Below, in pieces: positions 23,061-35,600 of a stretch of DNA of 64,000 nt; positions within the stretch are counted from its first letter, which is position 1; each line of letters starts with the position of its first letter. Origin of the DNA: Azadirachta indica (lineage: Eukaryota > Streptophyta > Magnoliopsida > Sapindales > Meliaceae); NCBI GenBank assembly GCA_022749755.1, contig CM040442.1:8778457-8842456 (forward strand). The letters run 5' to 3'. The notes under the pieces are model-generated. The model did not search any database and was not told the origin of the DNA. It worked only from the letters and a program-made list of their open reading frames with translations. The position numbers and the translations under genes were made by a program.

Positions 23061-23840
23061 AATTCTTTATCATTTCTACAATTTTCTCTTTCAATTATTT
23101 CCTCACATAGTTAAACTTCAACAATATGGTAATTGTTTTGGAAAAAAAAATTAAATAAAGATATGGTAAAGTTATCATGAGATTGGTGTAGTAATAAGAT
23201 GTTTTTTTAACTGAATTAATCTTAATAATCAATACTATTAGTAAAACCACTATACAATGACTTTAAAACTTATTGCCAACACAAATTTACTTTATCAACT
23301 TAGTGCATAGGTTATAATCTTATCATCAAATTTAATCTTATCGAGTGTCAATTTTACTAGTGTTAATTAGAATTATATAAATACTAATTAGGAAATATAT
23401 ATATATATTTATATTTTCATCTAAGCCTTTGGCCATTTATTTTTAAAGGTGCTTTTCAAATTTAATTAGCATTACATATTAATTAAACTAATATGTAGAG
23501 TGTTTTACAAATAAAATTAAGTTTTTTAATAAAATTTTTCTAAAAAATATAAGAAAAAAGTTATAAAATGTTTAGCTTTTTCTCTTTTTTTTCTTATAAC
23601 ACTTGTAAATAATTTTCTAGTGCAAATCGTCTTTACCCACAATTATAAATACATGAATTTAGGAAGTATTAAGTGGACGGTTCCATCACATCATGATACG
23701 AGGGGTAAATTCATTTCCATAAATTTTAAAATATTCAAAATTCAAAATTTAAAATTATTAATTATACAATGTATGCAACTTGTAATTAGATTATCTTATC
23801 ACATCACTTTGTTGATATGTAATGCTAATTCTTCTTTGAG
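22740..23840. other. intergenic DNA upstream of pseudogene copy 3
   Basis: No gene is seen. The part at 22740-23060 is a dispersed repeat also found near 52600-52940 and 60950-61240. The part at 23100-23430 is the array flank block. The part at 23600-23720 (cacaattataaatacat, gtattaagtgga) matches 8066-8130 upstream of copy 1. Confidence 0.6.
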
Positions 23841-23842
23841 TC

Positions 23843-23955
23843 TATAAATACCAAGGAAGGGGAAGGGCGTAAGCAAATTAATTGCTTTGGACAGCCTCTT
23901 GTCTTGCATAGTTTTTAATATAAGTAGGTTAGCTGATTTTGCTCTTAGTCTCCGA
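23843..23955 (+). promoter_or_regulatory. core promoter and leader of pseudogene copy 3
   Basis: TATAAATA at 23843-23850 is followed by aggggaagggcgtaagcaa and then gctgattttgctcttagtct directly before the ATG. The module is still well preserved although the coding part is broken. Relative to copy 1, about 45 extra bases lie between the two words. Confidence 0.7.
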
Positions 23956-24278
23956 ATGGCCCAAAATTAGTTAATTTCTTCTTCCTTTCTTCTCCTTGTA
24001 ATGATTTTCTGCCAAGAAATTCAAGCAACTGAAGGAAGGATTATGAAGTTACAGAGGGCACAAGAATTGACGTCCCAACAGCTTCAAAGCTACTCCGACA
24101 AAATCCTGAAAAATGAAGAAGAAGCAAAGAATATCAATTCAGGCAAGAATTTGCATGAGTTATCCATGCTTGTAGGCCAACTTCTTCAGGTTGTCCTTGT
24201 GACTGTGAAAACCCACATGAGCGTGGACTTTGTCCAATGCCAGTTCCAGAACATCCTCCTTATTGCCGTTGTCTTTAA
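23956..24278 (+). pseudogene. secreted-peptide array copy 3, disabled
   Basis: The sequence aligns from end to end with copy 1. The ATG at 23956 is followed by TAG at codon 5 (23968-23970) where copy 1 has AAG. A frameshift lies near 24165-24174 (ccatgcttgtaggcc). After the shift the other frame reads RPTSSGCPCDCENP and ends PPYCRCL with TAA at 24276-24278, matching the PTSSG, Cys cluster and CxC end of copy 1. Downstream initiation in the original frame would give an unrelated hydrophobic tail. The decay is mild, so loss of function may be recent. Confidence 0.85.
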
Positions 24279-24289
24279 GATAACATACA

Positions 24290-25690
24290 AACAGATATCA
24301 GTTCTTGTTGTCTGATAAATAATCGAATAACTTATTGGTTGTAATTGAATAGAAACCAATTGTTATTTATGAAACATAAATTGATACAGCGTGATAGATA
24401 AAATAAAATTTGAAAGGACCAAATAATAGGTTTGAAAGTTGCTGCTTTCTAATTGTTTGAAAAATTTATATTTTATAATATTAATAATTGGAATCAAGTG
24501 GTTTAGAAAGGTGAGAATTCTCTTTAATTAAGAGATGTACTATCTTAAAAAAATAAGGAAATAAAAATCCTTTTGGACTAAGTTTTATGTTTCTTTATAA
24601 TAAACAATATTTTTCAAAATTGGTTAAATCTGTTACTCATAAAAAACTCATCCAAATAGAGATTTTTGTTCAATCATTTTTCTATGCCTTAATCGAGAAC
24701 AGTTTACTGAGAATTTATTATTTGTAATTCTTATTATCATAAATTTAACGATTTAAGTTTTTTAAGTATTGTGAAAACAACTGTGATTACATTTTTAGGA
24801 AGAAAAACTTGATTTTCTTAAGAAAAAAATTTTGTGTTCATTGAAAAAAAATTTGACAATATAAAAAATGAAGGATATCGTTAAACAATGTCATTTAAAA
24901 AGATTTAACACAGTGGCAACAATAAAAATCATTCAAAGCACATTAAAATTACACGTCTTCATAATTTTTATTTGTGATGTGTTGATATAATTAATTGTGA
25001 AATTAATTAATTAAATAATTAATTAAAATTAGAAATTACCCTACCAACAACGAATCTTTCAGCTATAGCCACTTGATAGTGTTCTAAAACCCCACATTAA
25101 ATAAAGATACAGTGAATTCATCATGAAATTGATTAACAATCACTAAGCAACTAATAAGACATATATTTTTTTTACTAAATTAATCTTAATAATTAATATT
25201 GTTAGTGTTAGTTACTTACTGTAAAGCCACTTTGTAATGTCTGTAAAACTTATTGCCCACGAATTTGCTTTATCAACTTAGTGCGCAGGTTATAATCTTA
25301 TCAACAAATTAAACCTTATTTGGTGCCTATTTTGTTAGAGACTGTTTGGGAATATTAAAAAGAAAGCATTAATTTGCTTAGCATTTATTGATTATTTATT
25401 TGACCTTTTTTTCTCTTTTTTAATCTCATTCTAGTGCTTCAACATAACTCACCTGTAGCCATTAGAAGTGAACTCTTACATCACGCCAACAATTAAATCA
25501 ATATGGATGGTTTGCATTGCGACACAAAATCTCATAATTGCTAGGAAGAAAATTAATTGAAAGGAGTGCAGTGTACACACATAAGAGATTTACGAGTTGT
25601 TGCTTTCTAAACGTTTGAAATTAATTTCTTTCCTTTTTTTTTTTTTTTGGCTCTCACTTCCATTATAGAGTGTCCTAATGCTTCTCTTAA
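24290..25690. other. intergenic DNA between copies 3 and 4
   Basis: No gene is seen. The 3' flank at 24330-24480 matches 8740-8886 after copy 1 (gttatttatgaaacataaat). The flank block is at 25080-25340, and the diverged 200-bp block is at 25440-25610. Confidence 0.6.
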
Positions 25691-25693
25691 GTC

Positions 25694-25818
25694 TATAAAT
25701 ACCGTGGAAATTAGGAGGCATTTAAGCAACTGAATTGCTTAGTAGAAGCCTGTTGTTTTGCATAGTTTTAACTATATATAATTAAGCAGGCTGCTTTTGC
25801 TCTTGTAGTCTCTAAACA
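25694..25818 (+). promoter_or_regulatory. core promoter and 5' leader of peptide gene 4
   Basis: TATAAATA at 25694-25701, then ttaggaggcatttaagcaac and ggctgcttttgctcttgtag, in the order seen upstream of copies 1-3. Confidence 0.72.
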
Positions 25819-26172
25819 ATGGTCCAAAATAATAATGAGTTAATAATTTCCTCTTCCTTTCTTCTTCTCCTAGTAATAATGATTTTCTGCCAAGAAATTC
25901 AGTCAACAGAGGGAAGGCATATGAAGGTTGAGACCAGAGAAAGTGATTTAACCAGTAAAGAAATTCATAATCAGAGCTCCAACAAGATCCTGGAAAATGA
26001 AGCAACAAAGAATATTGTTTCAGGCAAGTCTTCGGAAGAATTCCAAAATTTTTGGCCAGTTTGTCCAGGTGGTATTGGTGTTAGGCATTGTCCACCTTGC
26101 AGACATCAACTCCCTGACTGTCACAATGATTACACTACTCCACCTCCATCTCACTATCCTCCACCTTGCTGA
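25819..26172 (+). CDS. small secreted Cys/Pro-rich peptide precursor, array copy 4
   Basis: A 117-residue protein with an intact frame. The signal peptide is residues 1-29 (IISSSFLLLLVIMIF core). EGRHMK is at 31-36, and a spacer with KILENEATKNIVSGK at 56-70. The segment F78-W-P80-V-C-P83-G84-G-I-G87-V-R-H90 aligns with a CEP core (F-x-P-x-x-P-G-...-G-V-x-H) if one residue is skipped; this is the best CEP-like match in the array. It is followed by C91-PP-C94, C101 and a proline-rich end (TTPPPSHYPPPC) closing on Cys117. Secretion is likely; peptide release and receptor are unknown. Confidence 0.8.
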   Translation: MVQNNNELIISSSFLLLLVIMIFCQEIQSTEGRHMKVETRESDLTSKEIHNQSSNKILENEATKNIVSGKSSEEFQNFWPVCPGGIGVRHCPPCRHQLPDCHNDYTTPPPSHYPPPC

Positions 26173-26179
26173 TGCCATT

Positions 26180-27660
26180 AATAAACACACACACAACACA
26201 CACACATATATAAGTTCTTGTTGGTTGAGAAATCATCGATAACAAATTATAAGTTGAAGAAATTAATCGATGGGATCCTTTATGTTTTCTTTTTTAGGAA
26301 AAACAATTTCTCAAGTTTCTTAACAAGGATCTAACTGATGAATTTTTTAACCTTTATTTAATTTGAAATTTATACAAACAGCAGGAAATTAAATAAAAAT
26401 ATTCATCAAAGCCCAAGCAAGTCTATTTTCTATAAATGTATGTGTGTGTGTTGGAACAAGTTTATATATGTTAAAGAATGTATTCCCCTAAAAGAAATAA
26501 AATCTTAATTGCTTTGCTAAAGTTAGATCAGAATATATATATCATTCTGTTAGCACAGTTTGATTGCGTTAATTTCTATGCAATATAATTATTGTAATTT
26601 CTTATCGAAACAAACTTTTATTGTCATTTTTTCTCATTATTAGTATGAGATTTGTGGTTATCATATATTTAGTACAAGATTGTTTTAAATTTTGGCAGAT
26701 TGTGAGATGAGATGGCGGGTGAACTCGAAATGACATATATATCATGTAAAAGTGTAAGCATCAATGATAATAAAATTGGTTGCACCTTGTGTATATATCA
26801 AAATGTATGTATCATGTAAGAGTATATATGAAATCAATTAATCTAAATGATTAATTTTGTTAGCGCTGAGTTATTGTAGCCACATTCTAGTGTATCTAAA
26901 AGTTATTGTACAAATTTAATTACTTTGTATATCAACTTAGTGGGCAGGGCATAATCTTATTATCATCGAAGTCAAAGTTATTTAGTGCCATTACTAGTGC
27001 TAATTATAATATATAAATACTAATTAAAAAATATGATTATTTTCAGTGGCTACTTTATCTTATGATAAAATATACTTTTAGTAAAAAAAAAATAATAATG
27101 TAGTAATCAATTATGCATAATATAACATACAACTAATTATCTTGTTGTTTTTTATTTATTTGTTTTAAAGGTATTTACATATTAACTAAAGCAGTATTGA
27201 GAGTGTTTTATGAGTAAAATTCAGTATTTAATTGAAATGCATAAATTTATGTCATATAATATAGAGATGGTGAGAAGAGATATATTTTACATATAAAAGG
27301 GATTATAATAAAAAATACCATTGTTTATAGCACATAAGTTCCTATAGAAATTGAAATACTCTATTTTTTAATAAAATTTGAGCTACTGATAAACGTAGGT
27401 GAAAGTGACCGATTAAGTTTACAACAAAACTTAAAAATTGATTAGTGATCTAATTTAATTACCTCTTCAAATCTGCGTTCACTATCTGAAAAGGATAAAT
27501 TTACCAAAGTGATAAAAATTAAACATGCTAATATATTTCAAAATTTTTCCTTTTCAACATTCACAAAACAAACTTTTAACGGGGATAGTCTTTAATCACA
27601 ATTCTAAATGCTTAATGCTTACGGTTCGGTGTTGTTTTCCATAGTTCTGAAAGAAGCAGC
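26180..27660. other. intergenic DNA between copies 4 and 5
   Basis: No gene is seen. A CA-rich run at 26185-26208 (acacacacacaacacacaca) lies in the likely 3' UTR of copy 4. The flank block is at 26830-27020. The part at 27580-27620 matches the cacaattataaatac word upstream of copies 1 and 3 but with the TATA core changed. Confidence 0.6.
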
Positions 27661-27691
27661 AGGTTGGTTTAATTTTGCTCTTGGTTTCCCA

Positions 27692-27930
27692 ATGGCCCAT
27701 ACCCTTATACTCCATGTAATGTTTTTTTGCAAAAGAATTCAATAATTGGAGGGAAGGCAGGTGAGTTTAGAGACAGCAAATGAATTGATTCACCCATAGC
27801 TTCAGAATATATCAGACCTCAAACAAAATCCTGAAAGATTAATCAACAACGAATATTAGTTCAGGAATGAATTTGCATTAATTAATCTAAGCTTCCAGGC
27901 CAACTTCCTCGGGTTATCAAAGCTGCGGAA
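27692..27930 (+). pseudogene. secreted-peptide array copy 5, heavily decayed
   Basis: The ATG at 27692 and the leader ttaattttgctcttggtttc match the family. The remains of the coding sequence are legible (ATGGCCCA, aaagaattcaa, ggagggaagg, gcaaatgaattgatt, agcttcag, aaaatcctgaa, ttcaggaa, ttccaggccaacttcctcgg). TAA replaces the Ser codon just before the EGR motif, a TAG lies at the LQ position and several shifts follow. The TATA-containing 150-200 bases seen in the other copies are missing upstream. Confidence 0.8.
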
Positions 27931-29119
27931 AAATTTGAGTTATTTTCTTATAATATTTGAAAAACAAATAGAGGATATTTAGTTTAATTTAAGATCTTCT
28001 TGTTTGCAAAACCATGAATTAAATTAATGATTCAAGAAATTCATCAATTCCATAGTTGAGTTTTTAAAAAGGCAATACTTAAGTTTTTCGACTACATTAG
28101 CGACAGTCTAGGAAGTTTAAACACAGTAAATTTTCTCGATATCAATATAATTGATGCCATTGAAGAATAATTTATGTTATTGTCAATACAATATTTATTA
28201 TAATATTTTTTTTAATCCAATGAAAATCTTACTATACTTTCGAAAATGATTCTAGAAGACGATTTTAGTGTTACGTTACGTTGATTAGCACAGGCGAATT
28301 AGATACTAAAACTATCTAAGTGTTCAGTAAATTGTGTTATTGAAAATGTTATGAGCTTAAAAAATAGAGTATGTACATTTCGTAAATTTTGGTGTTAAAA
28401 TATTATAACATTGTATAATGACTGTAATAAAAAGAATACAAGAAAATTAAGATTTATGAAAATACAAGATATACTTATGTTACAATAAAAATTCTAAAAA
28501 TCATATGAAATGAAATGTCGAATCATTTAATAAACTGCTTTTAAAAATAACCCATTCTTTTTTCCACAAGATGTTATTATAAAGCAATAAATTATCAAAT
28601 AAGCAACTTAAATTTTTTAGTAAACACAATTTTCATAAAAGATTCTACAAAAATATTTCAAAAGTGATGTAAACTTCTCACAATTCTAGTGTTAATTTAT
28701 AATTCCAAGCTCACTCCTGTTTTTAAATTTTATATGAAAAGCAACAAAAATTTCACAAACTGTATACTAACTCTGCCCAACAATTCTGAAAACTAGCAAC
28801 ATCGGAAACGAACAAATGGAAATAATTTTCAGGTTCATTTATTGTAGTTTGAAAGCAAATATTTATGTTCACATAAAACCAGAACCAGTCTTAGTTAGGC
28901 TAACCTATGTCTTTTCACACTGAAAAAGCTTCTAATGTACACTTGTACTGCACTTTTTCTTTTTTATTTCTAATATTACATAAATAACTCTTACTCATCT
29001 TTAGGTGAGCAGAGTTTAAATTACTGACCTCTTGTGCCCGTTCAAGAGGTTCTATCAATTAAACTAACTAATATCCACGCATTATATAACATGAACACAT
29101 AAAAAATGTATTAAACTAT
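27931..29119. other. intergenic DNA downstream of the peptide array
   Basis: No gene is seen. The part at 28980-29060 (gagcagagtttaaattactg ... gttctatcaattaaacta) resembles sequences common at transposon ends in plants but cannot be assigned. Confidence 0.5.
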
Positions 29120-29470
29120 GGGGTAATAATATGTTGTCCCTGAATTTTACTGAAACAACATATCAACACATAGTTTCCCTAATTTTAACAATTTTGTCCC
29201 TGGCAGAGAATGGTGTAGAACTGAAGACAATTTAAGTTACTAAGACATAAGCTTAGTTTGGTTGAGTAGGTGTGGCTTTAATGGAAAAATAAATAGGCTT
29301 TATCAAAAACTTGATGTTACCAAACACTTTTTTAACTATGCTTTCAAAGCACAATTGAAGTATCATAATTTTATACCAAGCCTACGTTAGGGACTGATTT
29401 GTTAAAATTTGCAAAAATATATCCCGATTTGTCGTTTCAGCAAAGCAAGAGACGACAATATTATTACCCC
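29120..29470. mobile_element. TIR miniature element beyond the ACA9 stop codon
   Basis: The left end ggggtaataatatgttgtcc and the right end, read on the other strand, ggggtaataatattgtcgtc are inverted copies. The match continues for about 48 bases (ctgaaac(a/g)aca). The element is 351 bases, has no open frame and sits 150 bases past the ACA9 stop, probably within or near its 3' UTR. A target duplication could not be identified. Confidence 0.75.
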
Positions 29471-29619
29471 AAAGAAATATATTAATCTTAGTAACTACGG
29501 AGATTTCTAAGGACAAGCTAGACGGGTTAGCAGAGGATTTTTGTCGGATAGAATTCCTTACGTATATTACGGGGAAGTTCCAGGAACTGTGGCCTCACTG
29601 TGCTATTCAGTTATTGCAG

Positions 29620-32600
29620 TCAAACCCGGGAAGATCGAAATAATGAGCGAGCATTCATACATCGCTGAAATGGCTTAAAAACGTAGACTGCCAAGGGCGT
29701 CTTTGGAACTGGAATCAGTTTTCCAACGATGGCAAGAGGCCAGCTGTTAAGTGATGAGAAGAATGCAAAAATTTAGAGGAATTACCAAACATAATATTTG
29801 AAAATAACTCTTAGTCTTACATGATGAAAACATACATATGTAGGATGTAACTGAACATACCTGAACAGACCAATGCCAATGGATGCAAGCCACAGCTTCC
29901 AATTAAGTCTCACAGTGTCGGTAAATTTCCCAAGAAACTCAATGATGATTATCTGTTGAATTTTAAGAGAGGCAGGCTTAGTAGTAATTACACCAGTTAT
30001 GACACAAGCCCAGAATATAGACATAATGACTGCTTACCTGAAGCACGACAGTAATTCCGATTATGCCCATAAAGAGGTAGTTCTTAGTTATTCCACTGAA
30101 GACATTGATTTCATCAGGCTTTCGAGCATTGAACTCGTTGAATATCTGTAATTTGAATATACGTCAGCAGATTTTATGCAAACTAGTATCAGACATCATG
30201 AACAAACAAGAATTTAGTACGAAGAACGTTGTTCACTCATAATCAAGTGAAAGTACGAAACATGTTCTTTCATAATCAAGTGAAAGAGAAAAATGGAACC
30301 ATTCAACCCAAAATGCTGCTACAGTTTGGAGACTAAATTAAACAATGCTCACTAACAACTAGTATACTTACTTGACTGAAAACAAATGTATTGAATATCA
30401 TAGTATTCTGTACTTCCTTAGCATGTTCCCTGTTTTCATCCTTCAGATGAAGGATATTAGTTCCGTTGAAGTTGAGCACAAGGAGGACAGTAACTTGATA
30501 CAAGGCCTACAATGATAAGTTAGATATAACAATGCTTATTCACGAGCATATATGACCTGCATTCCAATGTGATTTAACAACTCTAAAAATAACTAAAGCA
30601 TACAAGAGACAACTAACCTGTATAATTAAGTTTCTCCACATGATGTTTGTTACAAGAGGCTCTCTGGAAAGACAAACATAATAGTGTTTCAATCAGCCAT
30701 ATGAAATTATTAAAATCCTCCGAATAGCTTCTTACGACTTAATTAGAAAAATGACTACAAACCAATAGTGATATATTGTAAACCACTAAAGAGAAAAAAC
30801 AAATCCACTACAGTCGACAGATATATATATACTTGATCTAGGTATTGCGCAGCAAAAAACATAAATAAGATGTTACGAATAAGAGATAAAATCACCTTTC
30901 TTACAATGTAAGGATGTAAAAGTTAATAAACTACGAGCAATGTGCATGCCTCCAAATAAATCCAGACAAGTAATTCAACAAAACTAACAGCTGAAATTAG
31001 CTGCATTTAATGTTCTGAATTTCAAGTTCAACCTTGAATTCAGTCCTAAAGAAAGTAAAGCAAAATCCATATTTCTTTTCTTCAATACATTCCTGGTTTT
31101 CAGAGGCAAGAAGGTGGTTAAGATTTTGCAAAGGTGCAGCCAAACATATAGTGATATCTCAAGTGAATTACTGAAATTGTTAAAATTTGGCAAAAGCTGA
31201 AAACCATATAAGGATTTCTTCCATTGACAACAGCCAAAAAAATATATAGCCACAAGGGGCAACTACCAAGATACACTATCAATCAAGCTGTTGACAAGCA
31301 TAATATCTTTCACAGTATAAAACCACATTCCATAAATTTGAAGCATTGAGTTTCAAAAGTTATAAGAATAAAACTATAAATTCAGCAAAGACAAGTAATT
31401 CATACGTTCTGCCAACCGGTGATCTATGCATAAGGTGATCAGTTGGTGGCTCAGTAGCCAATGCAAGTGCTCCAAGAGTGTCCATTATAAGATTAACCCA
31501 TAATAGCTGTATCAAGAAACAGAGTAAACATCCATCAGAAAAGGACAGCTTTATGCAACAATTTTCAACTTTCAAAGACAGTCCACAAGATTCCTAATCT
31601 ATATATATGTATATATATATATGATTTCCATATTTTAATACTAATACTGTCCCGTCTCTGATTACATCATTAATCCAAAATTGTCATTCCTATAGTTAAC
31701 TAAAATAAAACCCAATAGGATGCAGAAAGTCAAGGAAGAACTTATTTTCAGTTTGTTCCAATCTTGTACATTGATACAACAATACTAGAATAAAACTCAA
31801 ATACTGTCAATTTAGAGGATTAGACAAAATCAAAACCATAAAACTAAAACATGCTTGTGCATTAAAGTTGCAGAAACCTTTCTGCAATTTTTTTTTTCCT
31901 TGTTTTTTCGAATTGGTTATGCCACATTATTCAACGTGGAAATTCAAATAATAAATTCTTACTCTTGGATTACAATCATATTAGAGAATATAAAAACTTG
32001 GAGCCAGGCATAGAGAGACAAAGATTAATCACCTGTACTGCATTTAGAGGAACATCACCAGAAGATACTGCTGCCACAACATTAATTATAAGAGCAGCAA
32101 CATTAACAGTGAGCTGAAATTGTATAAATTTCTGAATATTGGCATAGACAGAACGCCCCCAGCGGACAACCTACAATGGACAAACAAATTCCTCATTAAT
32201 TATAAATGATGAAAATATCAGATATAAGCTCCTCTGCCAGATTCAACAAGAAAAGACAAGTGAAAAGAAAAATAAATCAAAAAAGCATAGAATAATCCCA
32301 TTTAACGTCCACAAACAATCTGCATTTGTACTTGCCGTCATGTAACAAATATATAACATGACTGTTGAAACAGCAGCATCTGAAGTGTGCAGAATACGCT
32401 GTCCCTAATCGACTAGGACTGATTTTACTCTATACACCTTTCAGAGGCAATATTTCTTTAGTGAGAAATCTAGTACAAGCCTTGGAGACGTTGGAGAGAA
32501 TTTTAAAGATACAGAATGATCTATTGCTATAAATTCTCATTCCATTGTGTTCATTCTGCCTCTTTTATAACACTAGCTTCTTTAAGGACATTTTTAGACT

Positions 32601-35600
32601 GTATCTAACATCCCTTCTATTGTCTACACGTCATTTACTAACGATTACAAAACAAGATTGACTCGACTCCTAGTTTAAGAAGAAAATGTTCCCCTTGCAC
32701 TTTGACTTGACTCTTTGACTATCCATTTAATAATCACAATTCTTTCCCAGTGAATTGTTAAGGCCCGTATCACCATCACACTGAAGATGCATCTATTTCA
32801 TAATAAGTCCCAAATTTACAATGGTTTTGGTCAAAATTGCCAATGCACAGAAGATAATACATAAAGAATTCAGGAAAAAGACAACACCTGAATGAAAAAT
32901 CTTTCAAGAGAGAAGCATGCTTAACCATTCACATGGTATGGATGCAAATTTATCTCACATATATTTTAATAAAACAGGGACATCAAAAAAACTTTAAGAA
33001 AACAGGGAAGAAATGTCAAACATAGTTACAAAGCAAGAAACAACCCATCACATTACTTCAACCAAGGAACATTCCAAATGTTAGCCAATTAAACAAACGT
33101 AATGACTGCATACAGTTGGTACAAACATCAACCTAAGAAGGCATGCCTCAAATCGAGCATAAACCTCAAGCCTGCGGCACTAAATAATCGTATTCATAAT
33201 TTTGTAGGCTAACTGCAAGGTATGAGGTGCATAGATTTTTAAAACCATGCAGAGCCTAAATGAGGAACAGTTACCTTTACGGAGAACTATAAAAACTAGT
33301 AAAATACTTATTAAGAGATTATTCCAGAGGAAAAAGGTGGTATAACATGATGCCTCCATCCAAGAAAATCTTTTATCTATTTTACTAACCTTAACAACCG
33401 AAGAAAAGTTATCATCCAAGATGATTATATCTGAATTTTCCTTTGCAACTTCAGTCCCTTGGATGCCCATAGCAAGACCTATATCTGCCTAAAATACAGA
33501 AGGATAGAACTACAATCAGGTGCGAAAATGAAACATTAGCCATATAAATTGCTAAAATTTGAGCAAATGAATGTCCAGAAGATAACAGCATAGTCCAATG
33601 ACAGAAACAAGGCAGAAAAAGGCTTCAATCCACTAATAACCTGTATTGTCAAGAAAAGCTTTGTGCACAAAATAATTCAACATATTTCCCCACTGATCAT
33701 GCATTCTCATCAGCTCTGTCTCTGTCTATGATATATGTGACACACTTTTTCATATCAATACTAAGAACATTGAGCACTGTCCACATACACACAAGTTTTC
33801 CATTCTTGAACAATTACAGTTTCTACCTTTCTACATCACTAACATGTGCCAAAATAGTCTTGTCCACGTCTAAGATACCTAACCTGATACATGCCATATC
33901 AGACAGTAAATTTAGACTTGTCTGCCTTGGGCCTTGAGAATTTCCCATTAAAGCAAAGGGCAAATGATGGGAGGACCCCTATTGTTTAGGTTTACTTGTT
34001 ACAAATAAATAATACTTCTTATAGTTAATATTATTATAATTTATTTAATAAGATAAACCATAAAAGTTTAAAACTTCATACATTATTTATTGTTAATATA
34101 CTGCAAAGATTTTTATGAAGCATGATTGAAAATAAGTGTAAAAATATTGTCAACCTTTTGTGATTGATTGAAGCACTTCAACTGCCTTTAATGAACTCTA
34201 AATGCAATACCAATATGCAGATCCACAACATAAAGTTAACAATAAAAACTATCAAGGGAGAAACAGTTGACAATTAGTTTGCAAAAAGGGTCTGAGTGGT
34301 ATTACTGAGACAAACAAGCATAAATTGACAATAACATTCATGAATGTAAAATCCCAGTGTATCTTAAACTCCAGGTCCATGTTTTGACATCTATATGTAC
34401 TGCAGATCTCCAAACCGGTTTACCAGTTATGGCCTGGACAATACATACATGCATCTAAAATCTAGAAGTTGATGTATATCCTAAACTCAAAGTCCATGTA
34501 TGCACAGGTCTAAAGCACTGAAAATCACCAATTGTTTACTATAGGGTTCCCTAGAAAGCAGAATGTGTCTTGACATGCACAAATATTAAATTTGTTAAAC
34601 TATCAGATGCATCCTCATAATGCGTATTGATAAAGCCATGATAGTGCCAAGCCTCATAAACCATAAGACATAAAGACAACAAACCTCATGAAGTGCAGGA
34701 GCATCATTAGTGCCATCTCCAGTCACAGCAACAACATCCCCTCGCTTACGGAGAGCTTGAACAAGCAAAAGCTTGTCATTTGGAGAAGATCTTCCCATCA
34801 CCTATACATGACCAAAAGTTAAGTTTATTCTTCTTTACATCAAAGTGATAATGCTACAAAACCTTAATTAACAAGTTAAGGAAACTTATAATTCATGTGA
34901 AGCTATAGCTACTGTATATAATATATAGGAAATTCACGCTGTTCATGACATACTGTGATTTCCATGGCAACTTGCTCTCTATCTTTTTCTGATAATGCAC
35001 GGAAAACTTTTCCTTCAATGATATTAGGCTCAACAGCTTCTGCATCTGAACCAAGTATTCCACACTCCAAAGCAATTGCCTTTGCTGTTTGAATATTGTC
35101 TCCAGTGACCATTCGTACCTGTGGATTCACAAACATATTATTTTCATCAGCCATTTTACATGTAATTTACTTCTAAATTTGATTTACATTCAACTGCCAT
35201 TTTCATTGACTAATTTGACATTAAAATAAATGAAGAACTCAGATGATGATACAAAACTGAAATTCAGTTAAAGAAGACTATTATTCATGAGAGATAAATC
35301 TGAAATCCAAAAGCAACAAGCTACCTTAACCCCCGCTTCTTTGCACAATTTTACTGCATCTTTGATACCTGGGCGACAAGGATCCTACGCATAAATATCA
35401 TAGAGTCATTAACTGCATCTATATTTATGCAGGACTAAAGACAAATTTACGAATTTACAGATATGAAGCAGATGCCAAAACAAAAGAAAACAGAACAAAC
35501 AATTCATCTACACTCCTTAAGTAAAAAGTACAACCTCTTTTCATTAAAGTGTAAAAAGTAATGCAATAAGCATGGGAGTCTGAAACAAAGAAGTAATTAA

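Noticed and set aside
25997..26242. Second open frame overlapping peptide gene 4, similar to an open frame in copy 3 (24001-24315)
   Set aside because: Similarity in this frame follows from the homologous DNA. The other frame carries the signal peptide, shared motifs and CxxC/CxC tail. In copy 3 the frame is only entered because of a shift.
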